This document shows, piece after piece, positions 1-6,075 of a stretch of 11,864 nt of DNA. The DNA lies in NCBI GenBank assembly GCA_021820025.1, contig JAKAEF010000019.1, forward strand, positions 1 to 11,864, given 5' to 3'. Under the pieces are notes generated by a model, which saw only the letters and a list, made by a program, of their open reading frames with translations, was not told where the DNA came from and made no database searches. Each line of letters starts with the position of its first letter. The first letter of the stretch is position 1. The position numbers and the translations under genes are program-made. This DNA is from a bacterium. Lineage in GTDB: Bacteria; Patescibacteriota; Microgenomatia; Levybacterales; UBA12049.

Positions 1-283
1 AATAAGAGATTGCATTTCCAAAACCAAAAGGTAATACTGCAATCTTTGGTTTTTTCTTTCTATTTATTAGTGCACTTGTAATAGAATTTATTGTTCCATC
101 TCCACCAGCAATTGCAATTATATCTGCAGGATTTTCCTTAAAAAATTTTTCCAAATTTTTTATCTCTGTAATCAATATTGGATTCTTTGGTAAAAATGCA
201 TATCTTCTTTGTGTTTGTTTCCAAATATCCATTGATCTTCCTTCGTTCGATAATGGATTTAAAATATAATGAATTTTTTTCAT
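1..283 (-). CDS. Diacylglycerol kinase catalytic-domain lipid kinase, C-terminus outside window
   Basis: Ninety-four N-terminal residues are visible and the gene runs off the left edge. The start MKKIHYILNPLSNEG has the Asn-Pro of DAGK_cat/LCB5-type kinases. It is followed by IAGGDGTINS at residues 58-67, the nucleotide-binding GGDGT motif, and LPFGFGNAIS at 84-93. The last corresponds to the usual PLGTGND motif, but with Phe for Thr and Ala for Asp. Known family members phosphorylate diacylglycerol, sphingoid bases or other lipid alcohols with ATP at the membrane. The ATG overlaps the TGA of the upstream PHP gene as ATGA (280-283), and no SD precedes it, so translation is probably coupled. 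The substrate cannot be told from this fragment. NAD kinases share the GGDGT motif, but the N-terminus fits DAGK better. Confidence 0.85.
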   Translation of the reverse strand, partial: MKKIHYILNPLSNEGRSMDIWKQTQRRYAFLPKNPILITEIKNLEKFFKENPADIIAIAGGDGTINSITSALINRKKKPKIAVLPFGFGNAISY

Positions 284-939
284 AAATGTAATTTGTGTTT
301 AATTTTGTTAATAAATGGACAAAGATATGAATATAATACTGCATATTTTTCTTGACTTTGGCCATTTTTTAAAACTTGTTCTAGGTTTTCTTTTGTCGGA
401 ATACTGTATATAACTGAGAAACTGGAGGCAATTCCAGCATAACAATGAGCATCACTGCTTGCAGCTTTTGCAATTTTATATTTTTCAGCAAATTGCTTCA
501 CGTTATATGTACTTTTTCTACCAAATGATCTCGCATTAAAAACTTCAATAATATCAATATTTTTTCTGTTTTCTATTAATACGTTATATGACATGCTTAT
601 TCGTTGTGTTTCAAAGGGATGCGGAATATAAACAAGACCATTTTGAGAATGGATATGCTTAATTGTTTCTGCAACTGATTTTCTTGGAAAAACTTTTTCT
701 TTTAGAAAAAGTCCAATTATTTCTCCATCCACTGTTTTAATTTCTTCTCCAACAATAATTTGTTTTCCAATTTTTCTCTGTAAATAAGATGCAAAATTTA
801 TGTCATTATGATCAGTAATTGCAATAAAATCTAATATGTTATTTTTTAAAAGATTGGTATAATCTTTTTCTGTTAATCCTCCGTCATATGATATGATTGA
901 GTGGGTGTGCAGATCTAATTTATAAGGAGTTTTATTCAT
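280..939 (-). CDS. PHP-domain metal-dependent phosphoesterase
   Basis: This 219-residue protein carries the ordered PHP metal ligands: DLHTHS at residues 9-14 (His11, His13), ITDHND at 41-46 (Asp43, His44), GEE at 64-66, HPF at 107-109 and SSDAH at 161-165 (Asp163, His165). PHP proteins of this size are hydrolases that use two or three metal ions on phosphate esters; relatives include histidinol phosphatase and the RnaAM/TrpH nucleotidases. The start lies eight residues before DLHTHS, normal for the family, and no other start is available. No SD precedes it. The ATG shares two bases with the divergent ATG at 938. The TGA overlaps the DAGK-like start, so the two form an operon. The substrate is unknown; the lipid-gene neighbours make a phospho-headgroup possible but not shown. 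Confidence 0.88.
   Translation of the reverse strand: MNKTPYKLDLHTHSIISYDGGLTEKDYTNLLKNNILDFIAITDHNDINFASYLQRKIGKQIIVGEEIKTVDGEIIGLFLKEKVFPRKSVAETIKHIHSQNGLVYIPHPFETQRISMSYNVLIENRKNIDIIEVFNARSFGRKSTYNVKQFAEKYKIAKAASSDAHCYAGIASSFSVIYSIPTKENLEQVLKNGQSQEKYAVLYSYLCPFINKIKHKLHL
897..937 (+). promoter_or_regulatory. Promoter or SD for the CDP-alcohol phosphatidyltransferase gene (two readings)
   Basis: TTGAGT (897-902), an 18-base gap and TATAAG (921-926) fit a sigma-70 promoter with RNA starting near 933, about five bases before the ATG. The same stretch contains AAGGAGT (924-930), a good SD seven bases from the ATG. Both cannot work together, because the promoter would leave the SD outside the transcript. 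The whole element lies inside the start of the divergent PHP gene. Confidence 0.4.
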
Positions 940-1528
940 GTTATCTAATAAAAAAACAAATTTTGAGAAGTTTTATATATGGATTGTACCATATTTGAGG
1001 CTGGTTCACCCAAATGCATTAACAATTTTATCACTACTTCCTTCTATTCTTTTTTTTATCGCAATTTTAACAGGACATCTTTTTTTAGCACTTCTTTGCT
1101 TTTTAGGAAGTTTTTTAGATATCTTGGATGGTTTAGTAGCACGTGCTTTCAACAAAACATCTATTTTTGGCGCAGTATTAGATTCAACAATAGATAGAGT
1201 TTCTGATTTTTTGTTTATTAGTGCATTTGGGTTTGCTCATCTTGTTTCTTGGTACATAATTTTAATTTTTATCTTGGTAAGCTATTTAATTAGTTATATT
1301 AGATCTCGAGGAGAATTAGCATTTACTAAAAAGATCTCTTTAGCAGTGGGTATTATAGAAAGACCAGAAAGATTAATTGGAATATTTTTGATTTTGTTAT
1401 TATTTATTATATTTCCTAAAATAACTTTTCTTGAGCTAAGCATTCTTTCTTGGGGATTTTTATTAGTTATTATTCTTTCTGTTATTACTATTTTTCAAAG
1501 ATTGTGGTTTATAAAGAATAATTCTTAA
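938..1528 (+). CDS. CDP-alcohol phosphatidyltransferase, phosphatidylinositol-phosphate synthase-like
   Basis: This 196-residue integral membrane protein has about six hydrophobic segments. The CDP-alcohol phosphotransferase signature is complete at residues 61-86: Asp61, Asp64, Gly65, Ala68, Arg69, Gly78, Asp82 and Asp86. The enzymes move a CDP-activated diacyl- or dialkyl-glycerol onto an alcohol, releasing CMP. Later features, YIRSRGE at 120-126, ERPERL at 141-146 and an FQRL near the C-terminus, resemble actinobacterial phosphatidylinositol-phosphate synthase and archaeal inositol-phosphate synthases more than glycerol-phosphate or serine transferases. The acceptor is therefore probably inositol phosphate, inferred from memory of these motifs. 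The start is preceded by AAGGAG eight bases upstream, the only good SD in the window, but this is embedded in a possible -10 box. The stop overlaps the convergent HAD gene by four bases. Confidence 0.88.
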   Translation: MLSNKKTNFEKFYIWIVPYLRLVHPNALTILSLLPSILFFIAILTGHLFLALLCFLGSFLDILDGLVARAFNKTSIFGAVLDSTIDRVSDFLFISAFGFAHLVSWYIILIFILVSYLISYIRSRGELAFTKKISLAVGIIERPERLIGIFLILLLFIIFPKITFLELSILSWGFLLVIILSVITIFQRLWFIKNNS

Positions 1529-2319
1529 ATAGTTTTTAAATACTCTTCAACTGCTTTATCATATGTATTTGTTTTTATAGAAATTGTTTGGAAAGGATAT
1601 TGTCTTTCTAAAGGTGTTTCGCCAACATATACAAATGTTATTGGGAACTTATTTTCATATATTACTTCTGCAATATCAATATCTGGAAGTGTATCTCCAA
1701 ACGCAATAAAAGATGCATTGGTAATATTTTTGTTTTGTAAAAATTCAAGAAATTTTTTGGAAGCTGTTTTTTTAGAAATTTCTTTATATTGAATATCTAC
1801 AGAAATCGGTGTTTTATCAATTTTTAATTGAGGACTTGCAGGAAGTATATTCTCATTTACCCAAATTTCGAATTGAGATAATGCTTCCTTTTGTCCTTCA
1901 AGTTGTTTCGGATCTGTTCCTCCAATAATTTCTACTGAAACCATTGTTTGTTTATCTGGATCAAAAAAAATTTCCTTTTTACCTGCTATTTGCTGTTTAA
2001 TTTTATCTTGAATATCTTGAGGAATTGAGACAGAAGTATCAACATTTGTTTTAATTAAACCATTAACAAATATTGCAGTTACACTTCCTTTTTCACAAGA
2101 AATAAATAAGTAATCTAAGTTATTTATATCTTCAAGTTGAGATTGAATAAGCTTTAAGATACGCTCTCCAATCCACATAAGAGATCTTCCTGTTTCTAGA
2201 GCAACATAATGCTTATTATTAAGTTGATTTGCAATAAAACTAATAATATAAGGATTAGGGATTTTTAACATTGGGTCTGTAATAACTCCATCAATATCAA
2301 AAATAAAATAGGTATTCAT
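1525..2319 (-). CDS. HAD-superfamily phosphatase, Cof/sucrose-phosphatase-like
   Basis: This 264-residue protein opens with FDIDGVITD at residues 7-15, HAD motif I with nucleophile Asp8 and acid/base Asp10. Motif II is Thr43 in ETGR. Lysines 183-189 in the segment after SVDIQYKEIS probably give motif III, and FGDTLPD at 207-213 is motif IV with metal ligands Asp209 and Asp213. A long insert between motifs II and III (roughly 75-180) gives a C2-type cap, as in Cof hydrolases and sucrose- or trehalose-phosphate phosphatases, which dephosphorylate sugar phosphates and similar small molecules. The start lies three bases after the lon stop with no SD, so it is probably co-transcribed and translated by reinitiation. 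The stop overlaps that of the convergent phosphatidyltransferase gene. Substrate unknown. Confidence 0.85.
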   Translation of the reverse strand: MNTYFIFDIDGVITDPMLKIPNPYIISFIANQLNNKHYVALETGRSLMWIGERILKLIQSQLEDINNLDYLFISCEKGSVTAIFVNGLIKTNVDTSVSIPQDIQDKIKQQIAGKKEIFFDPDKQTMVSVEIIGGTDPKQLEGQKEALSQFEIWVNENILPASPQLKIDKTPISVDIQYKEISKKTASKKFLEFLQNKNITNASFIAFGDTLPDIDIAEVIYENKFPITFVYVGETPLERQYPFQTISIKTNTYDKAVEEYLKTI

Positions 2320-2322
2320 GTA

Positions 2323-4728
2323 TTAGTCAGCTTTGGGAGGATTTGCAGTTGTATGCAAAACCGGTTGATGTACCGATTGTTTTTCTTGCTGTTTTTCCTC
2401 TAACGATGTGAATGGTCTTGTTAAAGCGACAGGTAAAACTTCGTCCATATGCGTTACAAACTCAAAGTGTAAATCTTTTGTTACTTCTTTTGGCACATCT
2501 TCTAAATCTTTTTTATTTTCTTTTGGCAAGATAACTGTTTTAATTCCGGCTCTGTGAGCTGCAATAACTTTTTCTTTTACTCCACCAATTTCTAATGCTC
2601 GTCCTCGTAATGTTACTTCTCCGGTCATAGCAACTGTTCTTTTAACTGGTATTTTAGTTAAGGCTGAAACAATTGCTGTTGTAATTGCTAAACCTGCTGA
2701 TGGACCGTCTTTTGGCACTGCACCTTCTGGTACATGGACATGAATATCTAATTTTTGATAAAAGTCTTCTTTAAGTCCAAAATGTTTTGCCCGTGCTCTT
2801 ATATAGGAAAGTGCTGCTTGGCAAGACTCTTTCATAACATCGCCTAATTGACCTGTTAAAATTAGTTGACCTTTTCCAGGCATTAAAGCAACTTCTATAA
2901 AGAGAATATCTCCTCCTGCTTCTGTCCAAGCAAGACCAGTTGACATACCAACTTCATCTTTTTTCTCAATAAGGGTTGATGTATGCAAAACTGGCCCAAG
3001 TAATTTTGGAACCATTTTGTCGGTAACTATTACTTCTTTTTTCTTTCCTTCAGCAACTAGTTTAGCAACTTTTCTAAAAATAGTTGCTAATTTTCTTTCT
3101 AAATTTCTCACTCCTGCTTCTCTTGTATAATGTTGAATAACAAATTTTAATGCATCGTCTGTAATTTCAATTTGTTTTTCTGTTAAGCCATTTGCTTCCC
3201 GTTGCTTTTTAAACAAGAAGTTTTTAGCAATATTAAATTTTTCATCTTGTGTGTATCCAGCAAAGGAAATAATCTCTAATCTATCTCTCAGTGCTGGTGG
3301 AATTGTATCTAATACGTTTGCTGTTGTAACAAACATAACATTAGATAAATCAAATGGAACTTCTAAATAATGATCTGAGAAAGAATTATTTTGTTCTGGA
3401 TCTAGTGCTTCCAATAGCGCAGAAGATGGATCTCCCCTAAAATCTGCACCAACTTTATCTATTTCATCAAGCATGAAGACTGGATTTTTTGTTCCTGCAT
3501 CTTTAATTCCTTGAATAATTCTTCCAGGCAAAGCTCCAACATATGTTCTTCTATGTCCTCTAATCTCTGCTTCATCTCGAATTCCGCCCAAAGAAACTCT
3601 GACAAATTTTCTCCCTAAAGCTTTTGCAATGGATTTTCCAATAGATGTTTTTCCAACTCCCGGAGGACCTACAAAACAAAGAATTGGTCCTTTCATTTTT
3701 CCTGATAGTTTTCGTACTGCTAAATATTCAATAATTCTCTCTTTTGCTTTTTTAAGACCAAAATGTTCTTCTTCTAATGTTTTTTCTGCTGTTTTAATAT
3801 CTACTTCGTCTTTACTTTCTTTACTCCATGGAAGAGCAACTAACCATTCTACGTAATTTCTTACATATCCCGCTTCTGGATTAAATTGGTTCATTTGAGA
3901 AAGTTTTTTTATTTCTTTTCGTACTTTTTCTTCTACATCTTCTGGCATTCCTGCTTTTTTAACTTTGTCTAATAACTCTTTAATTTCTCCGACTTCGTCT
4001 TCTTCGCCTTCTTCTCCCATTTTGCCTAGTTCATTTTTAATTGTTTTAAGTCTTTCTCTCAACATTGCTTCTCTTGCACCTTTTTCAAATCTTTCTTGAG
4101 TTTTTGAAGCAATTTTTCGCTCTAAATCTAATACTTTAATTTCTCGACCTAAATATTCCGCAACTTTTTCAAGTCGTTGTTTAACATTTGTCATTTCTAG
4201 TAATGCTTGTCTTTCTTGAGGTTTTAAATCGAGAACTGATGCAACCAAATCTGCTAATTCTGATGGGGAATTATCAGACATAATGTTCATAAAGACTAAA
4301 AAGTCTGCTGATTTCCCAAGGTTCATTGCTTTTCGGAATTCTGCTGTAATATGGTTGCAAAGTGCTTTTACTTCAGGAGTATCTTCTAAAATATCTGGCA
4401 ATTCAACCACATGCCCCATTAAATATGATTGATGATCTTCATAAGAGGTAATTTTTACTCTTGAAAGCCCCCTCACTTGTGCATTAATTTCTCCATTTGT
4501 TCGAATCATTCTTTCAATTCGAGCTAATGTTCCAATTTCATATAAATCATCTGTTGTAGGATCGTTAAGCCTTGCATTTTTTTGCAAGACAAAACAAACA
4601 ATTCTTTCACCTTGGAATGAAGATTCTAATGCTGCTAAACTTTTTGGTCTTCCAAATGTTAGCACTGAATCTGTATTTGGGAAAATGATGCCGTCTCTAA
4701 TTGGGATTATAGGTATAACTCTATCCAT
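2323..4728 (-). CDS. lon: ATP-dependent Lon protease (LonA type)
   Basis: This full-length 801-residue protein is a cytoplasmic AAA+ serine protease that degrades misfolded and regulatory proteins. In order: LAN substrate-binding domain at about 1-195; coiled-coil linker at about 200-290; AAA+ module with Walker A GPPGVGKT at 354-361, Walker B VFMLDEID at 417-424 and an arginine pair at 481/483; protease domain from about 590 with PKDGPSAG, where Ser677 is the nucleophile, and GGVKEK, where Lys720 completes the Ser-Lys dyad. The Ser-Lys distance of 43 equals that in E. coli (679/722). A Gln/Lys-rich tail of about 30 residues follows the conserved domain. No transmembrane insert, so not LonB. 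The ATG lacks an SD; unlike most genes here, it has a leader of about 45 bases with a hairpin, and a CIRCE-like operator upstream. Confidence 0.98.
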   Translation of the reverse strand: MDRVIPIIPIRDGIIFPNTDSVLTFGRPKSLAALESSFQGERIVCFVLQKNARLNDPTTDDLYEIGTLARIERMIRTNGEINAQVRGLSRVKITSYEDHQSYLMGHVVELPDILEDTPEVKALCNHITAEFRKAMNLGKSADFLVFMNIMSDNSPSELADLVASVLDLKPQERQALLEMTNVKQRLEKVAEYLGREIKVLDLERKIASKTQERFEKGAREAMLRERLKTIKNELGKMGEEGEEDEVGEIKELLDKVKKAGMPEDVEEKVRKEIKKLSQMNQFNPEAGYVRNYVEWLVALPWSKESKDEVDIKTAEKTLEEEHFGLKKAKERIIEYLAVRKLSGKMKGPILCFVGPPGVGKTSIGKSIAKALGRKFVRVSLGGIRDEAEIRGHRRTYVGALPGRIIQGIKDAGTKNPVFMLDEIDKVGADFRGDPSSALLEALDPEQNNSFSDHYLEVPFDLSNVMFVTTANVLDTIPPALRDRLEIISFAGYTQDEKFNIAKNFLFKKQREANGLTEKQIEITDDALKFVIQHYTREAGVRNLERKLATIFRKVAKLVAEGKKKEVIVTDKMVPKLLGPVLHTSTLIEKKDEVGMSTGLAWTEAGGDILFIEVALMPGKGQLILTGQLGDVMKESCQAALSYIRARAKHFGLKEDFYQKLDIHVHVPEGAVPKDGPSAGLAITTAIVSALTKIPVKRTVAMTGEVTLRGRALEIGGVKEKVIAAHRAGIKTVILPKENKKDLEDVPKEVTKDLHFEFVTHMDEVLPVALTRPFTSLEEKQQEKQSVHQPVLHTTANPPKAD

Positions 4729-4745
4729 ATTTACTTTATTTACAG

Positions 4746-4771
4746 AGGCAGTTTTACGAACAATTCTGCCT
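4746..4771 (-). other. Stem-loop in the lon 5' leader
   Basis: AGGCAG (4746-4751) pairs perfectly with CTGCCT (4766-4771) around a 14-base loop. If lon transcription starts near 4775, the hairpin sits at the extreme 5' end of its mRNA, where such structures commonly slow decay. No run of U follows in the lon direction, so it is not a terminator. Confidence 0.35.
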
Positions 4772-4776
4772 TGTAT

Positions 4777-4804
4777 TTAGCACTCTATCATAGCTGTCTG
4801 CTAA
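4777..4804. promoter_or_regulatory. CIRCE-like inverted repeat, possible HrcA operator for lon
   Basis: The left arm TTAGCACTC (4777-4785) is identical to the CIRCE consensus arm. The right arm GTCTGCTAA (4796-4804) matches GAGTGCTAA at seven of nine positions. The spacer is ten bases where the consensus has nine. CIRCE is bound by the heat-shock repressor HrcA, classically before groESL and dnaK. Here it covers the likely -10 region of lon, where a bound repressor would block initiation. The extra spacer base is the main reason for doubt. Confidence 0.5.
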
Positions 4805-4811
4805 TTGTCAA
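4782..4811 (-). promoter_or_regulatory. Probable lon promoter
   Basis: On the minus strand TTGACA (4811-4806) is a perfect -35 box. The best correctly spaced -10 is TAGAGT (4787-4782) after 18 bases, a four-of-six match. TATGAT (4792-4787) is a better hexamer but only 13 bases from the -35. Transcription would begin near 4775. The -35 box is the mirror image of the one serving the divergent gene. Confidence 0.45.
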
Positions 4812-4850
4812 TAGATCAAAATACTATATTAAATGCAACATATTTCCACG

Positions 4851-4880
4851 TTGACAATCGTAGAAGTAGGCTCATACAAT
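4851..4880 (+). promoter_or_regulatory. Promoter of the MgtE_N/CBS-NRAMP operon
   Basis: TTGACA (4851-4856), an 18-base spacer and TACAAT (4875-4880) make a near-consensus sigma-70 promoter. The expected start of transcription is about 4887, only four bases before the ATG at 4891, so the mRNA would be essentially leaderless. There is no SD in the gap. Confidence 0.7.
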
Positions 4881-4890
4881 TAAACCATCT

Positions 4891-6075
4891 ATGATATATC
4901 TAAGTCAACTACTTGGAAGAACTGTTTATTTCCAAAAAAAACCGTTTGGGAAAATTATTGATTTGGCTGTTTTTACCAACAGACCCCAACCTCCGATTTC
5001 CAAAATTGAAATTAAACGGGATAAGAAAAAAATTACTATATCTCCTCATGCAGTAAGAATTATCAATAATCATATAGAATTATCAACCCCAAATATCCCT
5101 CTTCTCCCATATGATCATAAAGATTTCTATTTAGCAGAAGATTTATTAGATAAACAGGTTATAGACATGGATGGAAGAAGATTGGTTCGAGTTAATGATG
5201 TAGTCTTGGATAACACTGAAGAATTAAAGGTAGCAGGAATAGAAATAGGATTTTATGGAGTTCTTCATAGACTTGGCCTTTCTTTAATTCCACTTAAACC
5301 AAGAATTATCCCCTGGCAATTTATTGAAGCTTTTGATTACCAAACAGGAAATGTTCAAATTAAATTAACGCAAAGTAAGCTTAATTCCCTGCATCCATCA
5401 GAACTTGCAGATATTCTTGAAGATGTTGGAATTAAAGAACGTCTGGGAATTGTGGCTGCCTTAGATGCGAATAAAGCTGCTCGTGCAATTGAAGAGACAG
5501 ATAATCAAACGCAAATTTCTATTCTTGAAGAACTCCCTGTTTCAGGATTTAAAGAAGTTCTTACCAAGATGCATACTGCCGAGCTGGCCGATATTTTAAA
5601 TTACTTAAATCCTTTAAAAAATCAAGAAATTCAAGAAGCCTTGGGCGTTGAGAAAGCAAACAGAGTCAAAAAATTATTATCTTTCTCAGAAGACACAGCA
5701 GGAGGACTTATGCATCCTACTTTCCTTTCGTTTGATTCAGTAAAAACGGTAAAGGAAACCCTGAAAGCTCTTTCATATCATGACTTTTCTCCTGAAACAA
5801 TTATGGTAACAAATGGAGGAGGTAAATTAGTTGGAACATTAAAAACAAAAGATATTATTCATGCAGATCAGCTAAGCATTTTAAAAGATATTGTAAAGGA
5901 TAGGCAATTTGTATATCCAGATAGAGATACACATTCCATCTTTAAATTATTTACTGAATATAATTTAAGAGCTTTACCTGTTGTAGATAAAGAAAAAAAA
6001 CCTGTCGGTATTATTATTATTGATGATCTTCTAAAAAGGATAGAAGAGCAAAATCAACAAAATGAAGCAATTTAG
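4891..6075 (+). CDS. PRC-barrel, MgtE_N and CBS-pair protein, probable Mg2+ sensor subunit
   Basis: This 394-residue soluble protein has no membrane segment. Residues 1-80 and about 83-160 look like two PRC-barrel units; the second contains LLDKQVIDMDGRRLV. Residues 165-265 form a helical MgtE N-domain with two similar ELADIL units (171-176 and 231-236). FSEDTAGGLMHP at 265-276 is the typical MgtE junction into CBS1 (about 275-325), and CBS2 is at about 335-390. In MgtE channels the N and CBS domains bind Mg2+ in the cytosol and lock the pore when Mg2+ is plentiful, but the MgtE pore domain is absent here. The stop overlaps the start of an NRAMP-type transporter by 14 bases. I infer a regulatory subunit of that transporter. 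It could instead be a free-standing sensor. Confidence 0.85.
   Translation: MIYLSQLLGRTVYFQKKPFGKIIDLAVFTNRPQPPISKIEIKRDKKKITISPHAVRIINNHIELSTPNIPLLPYDHKDFYLAEDLLDKQVIDMDGRRLVRVNDVVLDNTEELKVAGIEIGFYGVLHRLGLSLIPLKPRIIPWQFIEAFDYQTGNVQIKLTQSKLNSLHPSELADILEDVGIKERLGIVAALDANKAARAIEETDNQTQISILEELPVSGFKEVLTKMHTAELADILNYLNPLKNQEIQEALGVEKANRVKKLLSFSEDTAGGLMHPTFLSFDSVKTVKETLKALSYHDFSPETIMVTNGGGKLVGTLKTKDIIHADQLSILKDIVKDRQFVYPDRDTHSIFKLFTEYNLRALPVVDKEKKPVGIIIIDDLLKRIEEQNQQNEAI

Noticed and set aside
280..282. TGA recoded as glycine, as in some candidate phyla
   Set aside because: TGA ends the PHP gene at a sensible length in an ATGA overlap, and no other gene needs TGA read as an amino acid.
138..365. 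Open frame of 75 codons on the minus strand
   Set aside because: It overlaps the well-supported DAGK-like and PHP genes in another frame and has no protein-like pattern beyond AT-rich codons.
2351..3000. Repeated PVLHT segments in Lon (residues 579-583 and 789-793)
   Set aside because: Only about a dozen bases match; too short to support a duplication, and the second copy lies in the unconserved tail.
4746..4771. Riboswitch or LexA-type operator in the lon leader
   Set aside because: The hairpin is simple with an unstructured loop, and no gapped GAAC/GTTC palindrome is present.
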